Assembly (NCBI GenBank): GCA_017607445.1
Contig: JAEVHH010000002.1
Coordinates: 4,641,501-4,705,500, forward strand
Length of the DNA: 64,000 bases
Source: Histoplasma ohiense
Taxonomy: Eukaryota > Ascomycota > Eurotiomycetes > Onygenales > Ajellomycetaceae
Direction: 5' to 3'
Shown here: one piece after another, positions 22,540 to 34,665 of the stretch
Layout: every line of letters begins with the position of its first letter
How positions within the stretch are numbered: the stretch's first letter is position 1
Translations under genes and position numbers: made by a program
Notes under the pieces: model-generated
Told to the model about the DNA's origin: nothing
Database searches by the model: none
The model's input: the letters and a program-made list of their open reading frames with translations, nothing else

Positions 22540-24221
22540 AACTACTTGATCACTGTGTGAATCTCACTGACTGTGAGTATGATCTCAAGTTTATAGACTG
22601 AAACTGCAGTAGATGAGACTGTTCACTTAGTCAGACAGTCTACTTTCTCATTGTTCTCTATTTTCATATACTCAGAGACTCATTTCAGACTCATATTATA
22701 TTGTCTGAAGAGCTTGTGACAGCAGCTGTAGACTCAGTTTGAGAAGGCTGCTGCACTGCTCTGTATATCTCAGATAACTGAGATATTATCAAGACAGAGT
22801 CAGATCTGAAAGTTGATACTGTCATCTATAATACAGAGTAAAAGCTTTATCATACACTCTAATACACAGCAGATGTCAACTGTCTCAGTGTCAAAAATAT
22901 GTGATATAGAGCTCAATGCAGCTGAGAAGCTGATCAGCTGTTTGTTTCTCTGATAGACTATAAAGTTATAGCTCACTCATCTATTGTTGTCAAGAATTTA
23001 TTCTAATTCATCTGAGAAAATATATAGATCTGTTGAAAATTGACTTTTTTATTATTTTTTGAATATCTGAGCAGCACTCTTTTTATCTACATTCTCTGTG
23101 AAATCTGTTTCACATCTCTCTGAGTAGTGTGATATGACAAGTGTGAATCTATTGACTGCAGACAGTAGTATCTTCAATCTCTGAATCTTGATCTTCAGAT
23201 ACTGCTGAGTTTCAGCTTCTTTTTTATATATGATCATTGAAGAAGTTATTTATAAAATCAGTGAATATCTCTCATTCATTATTTGAAGTCTTATTGTGAA
23301 ACACATTTTGATCTTCTTCAGAGCTATCATTGCTGATAAGAGCTCAGCATTCTGATATAGAGTTGTGATTAGTGTTGTATAGAAAATTGAAAGAACTTCT
23401 CTGACTGTCATAATAAATATCTTTTCAACTGTTTTTATATGTTATTTCAGATAGAAGCTGATCTCTTCACTTCTGCTCATGTATCTTGCTGACTGCATGC
23501 AGTCACTGTACCAGATCTCTGTGCTATAGAGCAGTAAGAAAATCATACAGATGATGATCATCTTTCACAGAGCATCTGCTGAAAACTCATCTCTGATTTT
23601 CTCTAGATTTTAAATGTACTGAATCACAGCTTTTATCTTCTTTGTATAGATAGAGATATATGATCTTCAGATGAATCTTCTGTCAAAATATATACTCAGT
23701 CAGCAAAGTACTGACTTCTGCTCAGCTGAGACAGTGACAGAGTGTATGATCAAATTCTTTAACACAATCACTGACAGTGTTTTATTGTATCACTTTCTTA
23801 TAAAATGAATCATCTCAAATTTCTCTGATATAAAAATCATTTTATTTATCTCCCTTCATCTCAGAATACTCTGTATATCATGACTGAGAAGAATAGTATT
23901 GTTGTCAAATAAGTGTATAGTCTGTTAAATGTTCAGATCATCTGCATAGTCAAAATGCAATTCTGAGTTCTGCCACAGCAGCTCTGTCAGATATAGAAGA
24001 AACAGTATTGATGATAGAGAAGATCTCTGTGATATATCACATTGCATCTGATATGCTGCTGTGATGATCTTTTTCAGCTGAATCTGAGCTCTGTATTTGA
24101 TGAGAAAGCTGTCAATGAGTTGTAGAAGCTCACACAGTTATCTTTGTTGTGTCATTTAATGAAGCAGTTATCTACACAGCACAGCATCAAAAGCATTCTG
24201 CATATTCATTGTGATCATGAA
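22540..24221 (-). pseudogene. LINE-beta copy A' ORF2 remnant (RT, RNase H)
   Basis: Minus-strand coding remnant. The RT palm (ILFLLYLTELLWQN followed by FDYADDLN) lies near 23935-24050; the linker piece KIQRLKILLSAVNR lies at 23052-23237 (61 open codons). RNase H follows leftwards with ENNEKADCLTK-type residues encoded near 22640-22690. Many TGA stops interrupt the frame. Non-functional. Confidence 0.75.
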
Positions 24222-24578
24222 CATTCTTACAACTACCCACAAATGTAGAAGTACATTTGAATTTTCCATTTTTCTAACTGTTTTTCATATAATTTTAACC
24301 CTTCAACTCATTCAATATCATCACACACTCTCTGCAATTACTCTACATATGTGTACTGCACAGATTGAGTGATCATAAAGCTCTCAACACTCTTCTATTC
24401 ATTCAAGAACATCAACACAGCCTACATCAGATCACTGAAGTCAGAGTCATCAGTCAATTTTGTTACTGAAAAGACTGATAAGAGACAGAGAAAGATTGTT
24501 ACAATGTAAGACTCTCATCAGATTGATAAAGACTCTGAACAACTGAATTGAAAAGAAGAAATAGTCAGTCAGTCAGAA

Positions 24579-24583
24579 CTTTA
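24579..24583. repeat. TSD of G3, left copy (cttta)
   Basis: Repeated at 30600-30604, on the other side of the element. Confidence 0.92.
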
Positions 24584-25117
24584 TGTGACGGGTTAGCACC
24601 CGTTAGTAATTAACTTACGCAATCAACTCCCCTTCTGCACCCGCTTGTTCCTGGCTGTTGTGACCTCGTGTAACCCTCGATGTTCTTCTGCTCTGTGCTC
24701 CGCACTCATGTAGTCTCTAACAATTCTTCTGTGTAGCTTCTAATGTTCTCCCACTCTGTGTTCTGTGCTTGTGTAGTCTCTAACAATTCTTCTGTGTAGC
24801 CTTCAATGATTCTCTCACTCCATGCTCTGCACTTGCATAGTTTCTAACAATTCTTCTGTGTAGTTCTTAATGATTCTCCCACCCCATGCTCTGCACTCAT
24901 ATAGTTTCTAACAATTCTTTCACATAGCTCTTAACATTCTTCCACTCCACACTTCACTGTGAAGCAGCTTCTGATATTCTTCCATCTCAAAATTCCCTCT
25001 ATAAGAACTCTCTTCATACAACCTTTTCTTCTGATTTCTTTTCTCTTTCTTTTCTTAATCAATTTGTAATCTGTATTAGAATAGTGCTAGATTGTTAATT
25101 GAAGTACACTCATTATA
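24584..25117 (+). repeat. G3 5' LTR (534 bp)
   Basis: Starts TGTGACGGGTTAGCACCCG and ends cactcattata. The outer ~130 bp keeps CpG; the inner end has lost it. It has one ~64-bp subrepeat more than the 3' LTR. Confidence 0.93.
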
Positions 25118-25496
25118 TTACAAATTGATTCTTCTGTGTTTAAAGTCTGAGTGTCTTGTTATTAGTTCTTATGCTCAAGTGCATTGTTATCAGTTCTTAC
25201 ATCTGAGTGTGTCATTTACAGATCTGAGTGTCTAGTCATTACAAGAGATCTCTCATGAGTCTGAATGCTCTTATTGTTAGTTATATAGACTGTTGTGTTT
25301 AAGCATCTGAAACACAATTGACTATGTTCTACAAGGTCTGAGTGTCTATGAACTGTAACACTGCAAATAGTATTCATGAAGAAGCTTGATCAAGCTTAGT
25401 ACTGCAACACTGTGAATAGTGTCTGTGAGAGGACTGAGTGTCTACAAGTATTTCTTTGTCTTTTTATTATTTTATTACATGTTCTTAGATATTGAA
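25118..25496 (+). other. G3 leader
   Basis: Non-coding sequence between the 5' LTR and gag, with short imperfect repeats (gttcttacatctgagtgt-like). It ends in a pyrimidine-rich stretch and ttcttag just before the gag ATG, which resembles an intron acceptor, but I found no matching donor. I see no clear tRNA primer site. Confidence 0.6.
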
Positions 25497-26510
25497 ATGA
25501 ACTACAAACAATTCTACAAACATCCACCACATCTGAACATGACAGACAACAACTTAGATCTATGAAGTATCCTTCAGCAGCAAGTGCTACAGATGGCTGA
25601 ATTGCAACAACAACTTGCTGAGATGAGCACTTCTGCATTCACCATTCCTTCTACACCCACACCTCATGAAAAGTCCTCAAGAGAGAAACTTCCAATCCTT
25701 GACAAATACAAGAGAGACCTAGCACTCTATCTTGTGTGGAAGTCAAAAGCAAACACCAAATTGGACATCAATGAATGAGCAATAGACTCACTATCCAATC
25801 AAGTGTGGTATATTCATAGCAGATTGAATGGCAATGTGTTAGCAAAATTTCAACTCTGAATGAGTCATTGCTAGAACCATCAGTATACATCAGAGCTAGT
25901 CTTTCAACAACTCAACTTCCTCTTCCTCAATTCTACACTTCAAGTCAAGACATTAGACTGGCTTAATCAGATTTGTCAGATGAATGTTGTGTTGACAACT
26001 TATCTTTCTGAATTTGATTGCAAGCTTCTAGAAGCAGATGGGCAAGACTGAGATGACATTATCAAGATCAACATACTGTTCAAGAATTTGAACTTTCAGT
26101 TGCATAATCAAAGTATAGAGTGTTCAAAGCTCTCAACATACAGTGAATTCTGTGCTGATCTTCATCTATTGAACAATGATTTGTCTCAGTTCTGTGTGCT
26201 TCAAAATTGTAGAGGATTTCATTGAATAAATGCATACATCTCAAACTGCTCTGCAGCACCCTCTGCCTTCAAATCAGAATCAATGAACTGAGTCTCACAT
26301 ATGAACACAAGCTGTCTGAGAATCTCTAACATCTCAGAGAAGAACACTGCTGATCAAATCATCAGAGAAATCTGCATACACTGTGACAAGCCAGAGCACT
26401 TCATAAATCAATGTCTGAATGCAATCACTCTGAGTAAACCCCTCATATGTGTGAATGCTGTGTCGTCTGTGGACAAGCAAGAACAGGGAAAAGACAAGCT
26501 CTCACTCTAA
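25497..26510 (+). pseudogene. G3 gag (capsid/nucleocapsid), decayed
   Basis: 338 codons including the TAA stop, in one continuous frame from ATG 25497. It begins MNYKQFYKHPPHLN; a coiled-coil-like Gln/Leu stretch (LQMAELQQQLAEM) follows, then the capsid part with KYKRDLALYLVWKSK. The C-terminus has a zinc knuckle CIHCDKPEHFINQC (CX2CX4HX4C) at about 26370-26412. In-frame TGA codons replace Trp or Arg codons at several places, for example where G2 still has TGG. Same length as the gags of G1 and G2. Confidence 0.9.
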
Positions 26511-29500
26511 AACACAGATGAGAGCTCAAAGAGCAGAAAGCTAGCTGAAGATTTGAGTAGAAGATACAAGTGAACACAATCATAGTCTCTGTCATTGTAA
26601 ATAGCTTAGTCAATGTATGAGCAATGATAGACAGTGGTTTTCTTCACTACACTCTTATAGACATCCAGCTGGTTGAGAAGCATAAGCTTCAGTGTATTCT
26701 CTTTCTCAAATCACATAAGCTCAGTGAATTTGACAGCCCCAGAGAATCCACCTTCTACAACATGATAAGATTTAATGTTGATGTAGGAGAACATGAGAAA
26801 AAGAATGTATACATATACAAAATACAAGACCTTGAGTACAATCTAATGCTTGGCCTATCATAGCTCACAGAATTTGAAACCTTGTTGAACACACACAATC
26901 ACTGCCTTATTTTCCCAGAAGATGACCATGTTTATGAGAAGAATATTGATAGAATCACTGATCTCACCCAGATATCAGCAGAAGCATACAAACTACTAAC
27001 TCATCAAACACATGAGAAGAAGAATGTCCAAGTGTTCACTGCTAGCATGACAGATATCAAAAAAGTGTTAGAAAAGTTAGAACTCAAAGATCTCAAGAAA
27101 CTATGCAAGAAACTACTCAAATTGTACAAAGACTTCACAGACATGTTCAATGAGAAAGAAGCTGAAAAGCTTCCCTCTCACTGAGAACTCAGTATAGATC
27201 ATATAATCAAGCTTATCAAGAAAAATAATAAGAATCTGCAACTGCTCTGAGATTCTCTCTACAGCATGTCATGCAACAAACTTCTCATTCTATGAAAAAT
27301 GCTCAACAGATTACTGAACAAAGACTTCATTCATGTTAGCAACTCATCTGCTGCAGTATTTGTACTGTTTGTGAAGAAATCAGAAGAAGACTTACAATTC
27401 TGCATTGACTACTGAGAATTCAATAAGATTACACAGAAGAACTGATACCCTCTTCTACTCATCAATGAAATACTCAAATGAATAGAAAAAGCAAAATGAT
27501 TTACAAAGCTTGACATCTCTGCAGCCTTCTATAAGATAAGAATTAATGAAGGTGATGAATGGCTAACTGCTTTTTGTACATGTTATGGATTATACAAATG
27601 AACAGTAACCCCCTTTGGATTAGTAAATGCTCTGAGTACATTTCAGAAATACATTAACTGGGCTCTACAAGACCTGCTTAATGAGATCACCTCAGTGTAC
27701 ATGAACAATATCTTGATCTTCACTGATGGATCACTCACTGAGCACTGTAAGCATGTACAACAAGTGCTTGACTGTCTACAAAAAGCTGGACTGCAAGTGG
27801 ACATTGATAAATGTGACTTTGAGATCAAGTCTACAACCTATCTAGGATTCATCATCAAAGCTGAAAAAGATGTATGCATGAATTCTAAGAAGGTGGAAGC
27901 AATCCTCAACTGAGAGGCATCAGTCTTGGTAAAAGAGACTAGAAGCTTTCTAGAGTTTGTCAACTTCTATCAAAGATTTATCAAGTACTTCTCTGATATT
28001 GTACAATCACTGATGAATCTGATCTGAAAAGACACTGTATTTCAATGGACTGATGAAGCAGACACAGCATTCAAAAAGCTGAAGTGTATGTTCACAAACA
28101 CTCTGATACTGCAATCATTCAATTCAGATAAGCATACAATTCTTGAAACAGACATCTCAGATTATGTAGTAGATGAGGCACTGATACAATATGACAATGA
28201 AGATGTTCTATAATCTTGTGTCTTCATCTTGAAAAAGATGTCACCTGCTGAATGCAACTATAAGATCTATGACAAGAAGCTTCTAGTGATCATATGATGT
28301 CTTGAAGAATGGGAATCTGAACTTATAAGTGTTGAGAGATTTGAGATTGTTACTGATCATAAGAATCTAGAGTACTTCACAACCACTTGTAAGCTCACTG
28401 AGAGACATATGCATTGATCATTATTCCTTAGCTGTTTTTTGTTCATAATTCATTATCAATCTGAAGTAGAGAACATTCTTGCAGATGCTCTGTTCCACTG
28501 AGAACAAGATATACCATCTGATAACTTGAATAACAGATGGAAACACTGAGAGCATTGATTAATTGACTCTGCAATCATAGAAAGTTCTACACAATCAGAT
28601 GAACTCCATGTACATATCAACCAGTTCTGAGCTCAAGAACCCTCACTCAAAGAACAATGAAAGCTAGCAGCAGAAGCAGATGAATTCTGACAACAAGTCA
28701 CTGAAGCCATACAAAGCAGAGCATCTCAATTCCCCACAGGTGTATATTCAAGAACAGATATCTCAGCATATTTGATTGATGATGACAACTGCTTACACTT
28801 TTGAGATAGATGATGGGTCCCCAATTCAGAATCTCTACAAACACAGATCATGCAAGAAATTCATGACTCACTGATGATTGAGCACTCAGAACATGAAATC
28901 ATGTACAACATCATTACTCAAGAATTCTACTGATCAGATATGTCAAAAGATATACACTGATTTGTATGCAACTGTGATCACTGCAGCTCAGTGATGGCAT
29001 GATGTGAATGCTGAAAAGAAATGCTGAAGCTTCTATCTGTCTCTGATCAAACTTGATGTGATATAGCTATCAATTTTGCAGTTTTCTTATCTGAAAGCAG
29101 AGATTCTATGAACATTCTAGTCATTGTCAACTGACTCAGCAAGGATGTAATACTACAGCTCTGTGACAAGATGAATGCTGAAGTAGTTGCAGATGTCTTC
29201 ATCAGAAGTCTGTTCTATTATATACACAGTCTGTCTTCATTCATTGTGTCAGATAGAGACAGTCAATTCATCAGCACACTCTGAGTCTGTGTATGCCAAT
29301 TATTAAGAATTGAATGGAAGTTATCAACAGTGTACCACTCAGAGACTGATGAAGCTACTGAGAGAATGATACAAACAGTAAAGAACATCCTCTGTAAGTT
29401 CTGCAATTACATACAAGACAACTGAAGCAATCTGCTGCCACACACTGAGATTGCAATTAATGATTGAGATTTCACTACAACAGATGTAAGCTCATTCTTT

Positions 29501-30142
29501 CTTCTACACAGATACAACTTAGAGGTTCTGAACTTCTCTGAGACTCCCTGAGAAACTGTGTATACCCACAGCCTCATACAGACAGCAGAGAACATTGTGA
29601 GTAAGCTGAAGAAAGTCTTCAAATGAGCAGAAGCTTCAATAATCAGCACTCAGCAAGATTACAAGAATCAAGCAAACATCAGAAGAAGTTCTGCAACTCA
29701 ATACTATATAGAAGACAAAGTCTGACTGAATCTCAAGAACATAAGAACAGATCACCCCTCACATATACTAGATTACCATCATATCAAGTATACAGTGAAG
29801 GAAGTGTTAGACACACACAATTATTGACTCAACATCTCATCTGACATCCATGACATCTTTCATACAAACCTGCTCCAACCCATGGCTGAGGATTCATTCC
29901 CCTCACAGAGAACCTCCAATTGGCAGTCATCTGTCATCATAGAAGAAGACAACAAACTCAAGTGAGAAATTGAAGCAATTCTTGACAATAGAATCAATTG
30001 CCACCACTGTGAATACCTTGTCAAATGGGTAGAATACAATTGTCTGATCTGGGAACCTGCATTTGCCTTGGAGGACATCACTGCCCTCGACATCTATGAG
30101 TCCTCACTCACCCTGGTAGGGGGGGATAATGTGATAGATTAG
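26460..30142 (+). pseudogene. G3 pol (PR-RT-RNaseH-IN-chromodomain), decayed
   Basis: Polyprotein in the -1 frame relative to gag, as in elements using -1 frameshifting; the exact start is unclear. Protease: MIDSGF at 26624. RT: about 27290-27900, with TPFGLVNA at 27608 and the active box at 27698-27709 reading YMNN, both catalytic Asp lost. RNase H: about 28080-28510. Integrase: about 28800-29640, with a His/Cys zinc region ending CNCDHC and SDRDSQF retained. Chromodomain: about 29950-30090 (IEAILDNRI...CEYLVKWVEY...IWEPA). The stop at 30140-30142 lies inside the 3' LTR. Internal stops are almost all TGA. Best-preserved layout of the family. Confidence 0.92.
30114..30129 (+). other. Polypurine tract of G3
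   Basis: The purine-rich run gtagggggggataa lies directly upstream of the 3' LTR, the expected position of the plus-strand primer. Confidence 0.75.
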
Positions 30143-30599
30143 CATCTGTTAGTAATTAACTTACACAATCAACTTCTCTTCTGCATCCACTTATTTCTGG
30201 CTGTTGTGATCTCACATAACCCTCAATGTTCTTCCACTCTGTGCTTCACACTCATGTAGTCTCTAATGATTCTTCTGCATAGCTTCTAATCTTCTTCCAC
30301 TCTGTGTTCCACACTCACATAGTCTCTAATGATTCTTTCATGTAGTCTTCAATGATTCTCCTGCCCCACACTCCACACTCATATAGTTTCTAACAATTCT
30401 TCCATATAGTCTTTAACATTTTTCTGCTCCATGCTCCACTGTGGAGTGGCTTCTGATATTCTTCCACTCTGAAATTCCCTCTATAAGAACCCTCTTTGTA
30501 TGACCTTTTCTTCTGATTTCTTTTCTCTTTCTTTCTTTAATCAATTCGTAATCTGTATTAGAATAGTGCTAGATCGTTAATCAAAGTACGCTCGTTACA
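30130..30599 (+). repeat. G3 3' LTR (470 bp)
   Basis: Starts tgtgatagattagcatctg and ends gtacgctcgttaca. It is 64 bp shorter than the 5' LTR, i.e. one subrepeat fewer. Here the outer (right) end keeps CpG while the inner (left) end has lost it, the mirror image of the 5' LTR. Confidence 0.93.
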
Positions 30600-31812
30600 C
30601 TTTATCTGAATCTTCTGTGAAAAATTCATTATATATATGACAGCAGATCTGAGCACAGCATCAACTCTAAAAGAGAATGCTGTTTCAGATACTCATTCAC
30701 AGTCAAATTCAGTGAAGACAACTGTGAGAGAATCAATTATCTGAGTAGATATTGCACAGAAAAGAAAAAACTCTGTTTTCTCTGAAGCTATCTCTGTCAA
30801 GATTGCAGCTTTCTCAGCTGACAGAGCTAGTGAAGCTGATCTGCAGCTCAAAAATATCAATCAGTCAAGAAGTCTCACAGAGAGTACAAAGCAGTAGAAG
30901 AACTTATGAATTCTCATTATTCTTCAATTAGAGAAACAGATCACTCAGCTGCAATCATATACTGTGCAGCAGACAATCATTGCAAACATTCAGAGAGTGA
31001 AGAATATGACTAATATACTGAAAATGAAGCTCATCAGAACAGATTGAGTGATCATACTAAGCAATAAAGACATACATAATACTCTGATCACTGAAAAGAC
31101 AGTGACTACTCTCTGTGAAGTTCTTGACATCACAGAGATTCAGCTATCAGAGTGATAGTATAATTATACTGTTTCAGAGATTCTGAAATTTATTCAGAAC
31201 TGAGAAGAGACAAGAATTCTCACAGATAAAATGATTGAGAAAAAGATTCTGACTCAGACAAAGATAAAATCAATGAACTATCAATTCTTATAATATGAAA
31301 TGAATCTTAAGACAGAGAAAATTATATAAATTGTCTTCTTTCTCATCTCAATGAAAGACTTCTCACTCTTCAATATCAGTGAAAGAATCAGACTCATTGA
31401 GAAAAGATCTCTGACAATAAGATATAACTCAGAATATCAGAGATACTGTCATTCATCAAAATATGTGTGACTGATGAGATGCTCCAACTGCAGTGAGCTC
31501 ACAAGCCAGCACAAAAGATCAACAAATGTGAATTGTAAGAGAGCATTATAATATATCAACTGCTGTCAACTCTACTCAGCTGAGTATCAGCACTGTTCTG
31601 CCACACTCAGATATGTGAACAGCATTCTCAGATATCTAACTCAAAAGAAGCTAACAGCTGTCTGCTGTCTTAACAATAAATATCACAGAAATACTTAGAA
31701 GTAACAATCATCATCAACACAGTCAGCATCAATAATCACAATGATGATATCTACATCATTTATTTAATCAACTCAGTCAACACAGCTCACTGAGCTAGCA
31801 CTCTGTAAATAA
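30600..31812 (+). pseudogene. LINE-beta copy 1 ORF1, main part (gag-like)
   Basis: Continuation of ORF1 after G3 (start region at about 24375-24578). It is rich in Ser/Thr/Gln and has a decayed Cys/His cluster at about 31430-31640, including CSNCSELTSQH and CCQLYSAEYQHC; copy 2 has more of these Cys residues. The frame ends at TAA 31810-31812. In-frame TGA codons occur throughout. Role by family: RNA-binding LINE protein. Confidence 0.75.
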
Positions 31813-31829
31813 ATAACTACTCAGAGCTT

Positions 31830-34394
31830 CATCAGTGAAAAGAATATCATCTGACAGATGACTCACATCAGACAACACTCAGCTCATACAACAGAGTAAC
31901 AGTACAGTTAAGCAATCAAAAAGCAGTCTAATCTCAGTATATGAACAACAGATCTGAGATTCTTCAATCTCATTTTATAGATAAACTTTAGCAGCAACTC
32001 ATTAAATAACTTCTTATACTAGAATATCAACATCAATGATGTGACTGATACTGTAGAAACAATCAGTAGAAAAATCACTCTTTGCAGATCTTCTGAGTAA
32101 ATACAGTCAGAGTAATTCTCTGTTATACAGCAATTCTACAGCTTGCTTTTGAGCAGAACTGTGAAGTGATCTGTATACAGAAGTTTTACATATATTCTGA
32201 TATCAAAACTTCTAATCACTCAGCATATGAGTGTTTTGTGTTTATAGACTGCTGAAATGATACTAATCTAAAACAGCAAAAGAAGAAGAGACTCTGAGTT
32301 ATAATATATATATATAAAAGTTCAAAAATAAAAACACAGTAATACTGATCTGTGCAAAACAGAGATTTGCTGTGAATCAGTATCAATGACTGTCACATTC
32401 TCAATATATACAGACAGTCTGAGATGGATACAGTCATGAACTATCTGATCAATTTGAATTCATCAGCTCACTGTCTGATAGATGAGAATTTCAATGTATA
32501 ATATAATGTTTTTGAATCAGAGACAGTGAATCTGCATCAAGAAGAGGAGTTTATTCAGTGAATCAGTGAATACAGAATAAACTTTGTGAAAGAGATAGAT
32601 GTTTTAACTTATACAGCAGATTATATGATTGATTTCATCTTCTTCAATATAGTCTCTACTTTTACTTCAATGCATCAAGATTTACACTGCAGCTCAGATT
32701 ATCAGTCTATAATTACTATACTATCAACAACATCTCAGACACAGCAGAGCAGTGCTCAGATCAAAATCACAGACTTTCAGCTGAAGCTCTTCACAGATTT
32801 TATCAGAGATTTTATGATAAATATATTTTACTCAGATAGAGTTGAGAATGCAGTACAGTTTGATGATCTGATTCAGCACTTCATTCAGAATCTTCTAGCT
32901 GCAGCTCAGATAGTCAGTAAGTCAGTGTAATAAAAACAGACTACAGCTCTCTGATGAACAGCAGACTGCTGAAGAGTGCATCAAGAGCTCATCACTCATC
33001 AGACAGAGACTGCAAAGCATCAGTTCAAGAACACAGTGTGCAAGATCAAACATATATACTAAAGACAGATAATCAATGAAATCAGAGATAGCAGAGATCT
33101 GTATCAGATAATAACATAACATGAACTGAAACTCAATCTCAAAGCACTCTCTCTGATGATTGAGAATCAGATTATAAAAGAGACAGCTGTCAAAGCTGAG
33201 ATATTTTAACAAGTTATTCTGAAGTAATACAATTCAGTCAATGATCTGAAGTACAATTCACTGAATAATGAGCACTGAAGTAACATGAGAAATCTGCTCT
33301 GAAATTCTCAGATTGAAATGAAGAAGATAGAGTACAACATCATTGAAGTACAAAATATCTCTTCAGATATGAATGAAATCACAGTACAGCTGCTCAAGAT
33401 ATATTGACAGTATATATCTCTCTTTATACAGCAGCTATACAACTGCTGTCTTCAGCTCTGCCACTTTTCATGAATCTAAAAGCTGATAGAGATGATAATA
33501 ATACTCAAGATAGATAAAAAAGACAGAAGCTCAGTCTGCTTCTGAAGACTTATTATTCTTTTCCCAGTAATCTTCAAAGAGCTGAAATGCATCATTGCAA
33601 AACAACTGATGTACACAGCATTTATTCATGATGTGATCAGCTTGCAGTATAAAGAAATACTGTTCAGACAATCTGCAATAAATCTGATAGCTGATTTCAT
33701 TTATGAGATGAAGACAGTCTTCACACAAAATAAGAAGATATTTATGATTATAATGAATGTGCAGAATGTCTTTGATACTGTGCTGTGTAGACAGCTGCTT
33801 CAGCAGATGATATAACAGAGATGACTGTGTGAGCTGCTACAATTTATTAACAGCTTTCTCATCAAATACAGAGCTCAGATTCAGCTGAAGAGAATCATCA
33901 CAGCAGCACATCAGATGCAATGTGATATACTATAGAGATTTTCTCTGTCATCAATACTGTTTCTTCTGTATCTGACAGAGCTGCTGTGGCAGAATTTGAA
34001 ATTATGTTTTGACTATACAGATGATCTGAACATTTGATGAGTTATACATTTGCTTGACAACAATGCTACTCTTCTCAGTCATGATATACAGAGTATTCTG
34101 AAATGAAGAGAGACAAATAAAATGATCTTCACATCAGAGAAATTTGAGATAATCCATTTCATAAGAAAGTGACACAATGAAGCATTATCAGTGATTGTAT
34201 CAGAGAATCTGATTATACATTCTGTCACTGTCTCAGCTGAACAGAAGTCAGTACTTCATTGATTGAGTGTATATTTTAACAGAAGATTCATCTGAAAATT
34301 ATATATTTCTGTCTGAATAAAGAAGACAAGAACTGTGACTCAGCATATTTGAAGTTTAGAGAAAATCAGAGATGAGCTTTCAGCAGATACTCTG
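31830..34394 (+). pseudogene. LINE-beta copy 1 ORF2, endonuclease and RT part
   Basis: Endonuclease C-terminal half at 32460-32720: DENFN-type box (DGDFN in copy 2), DFIFFN and CSSDYQS (the SDH motif with His changed to Tyr). An open piece of 114 codons lies at 32586-32930. RT lies at about 33550-34394: NVQNVFDTVL (usual D-x-x-G/S-A/V-F-D), then a TPQGSP-region relic and YTDDLN near 34010. The frame is interrupted by TGA stops, then by Gypsy-B at 34395. Non-functional. Confidence 0.8.
34390..34394. repeat. TSD of Gypsy-B, left copy (ctctg)
   Basis: Recurs at 41513-41517. Joining the flanks restores the LINE-beta RT sequence as in copy 2 near 56000. Confidence 0.93.
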
Positions 34395-34665
34395 TGTAAG
34401 AGATGGTTCTAGATGTAATTATGAGAGTAGTGTGAAGTATGCATATAGAATGTTAAGAAGATAGCAATCTCTATTATTCAAAGCTAATTGCTGATCTTCT
34501 AATATCTACAGATATCAGTGAGCATTATATAGATGATCATCACACTCTACAGCTGTCTATGATACTGTGTGCTATATTCATTCTCATTAATTCTGATGTG
34601 TTCTGTGTTCTTCTATTGCCACATAGCTATTTTCTAATATAGATATCTCTGTTGCATTTATTACA
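34395..34665 (-). repeat. Gypsy-B 3' LTR (271 bp)
   Basis: Starts tgtaagagatggttctag and ends gcatttattaca; collinear with 41242-41512. Confidence 0.93.

Larger units (their letters stand above)
21096..24221 (-). mobile_element. LINE-beta copy A', 3' part (RT to tail), minus strand
   Basis: 3.1 kb of a second LINE family (Tad1-like). On the minus strand it reads RT, RNase H, C-terminal region, 3' UTR with minisatellite and a (CAAA)n-type tail at 21096-21115. It starts inside the RT (about 24221), exactly where plus-strand LINE-beta copy 1 begins, so copy 1 probably inserted into it. The RT active box near 23935-23950 still reads YADD; in copies 1, B' and 2 the Ala has become Thr. Confidence 0.85.
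24584..30599 (+). mobile_element. Gypsy-A copy G3, full-length chromovirus
   Basis: Complete plus-strand element of 6016 bp, flanked by cttta. It has a 534-bp 5' LTR, leader, gag (338 codons with stop), pol in the -1 frame reaching 12 nt into the 3' LTR, a polypurine tract and a 470-bp 3' LTR. No frameshift is apparent along gag and pol, and the frame is broken almost only by TGA (a few TAG), so decay was by substitution. It sits in ORF1 of LINE-beta copy 1. Confidence 0.95.
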
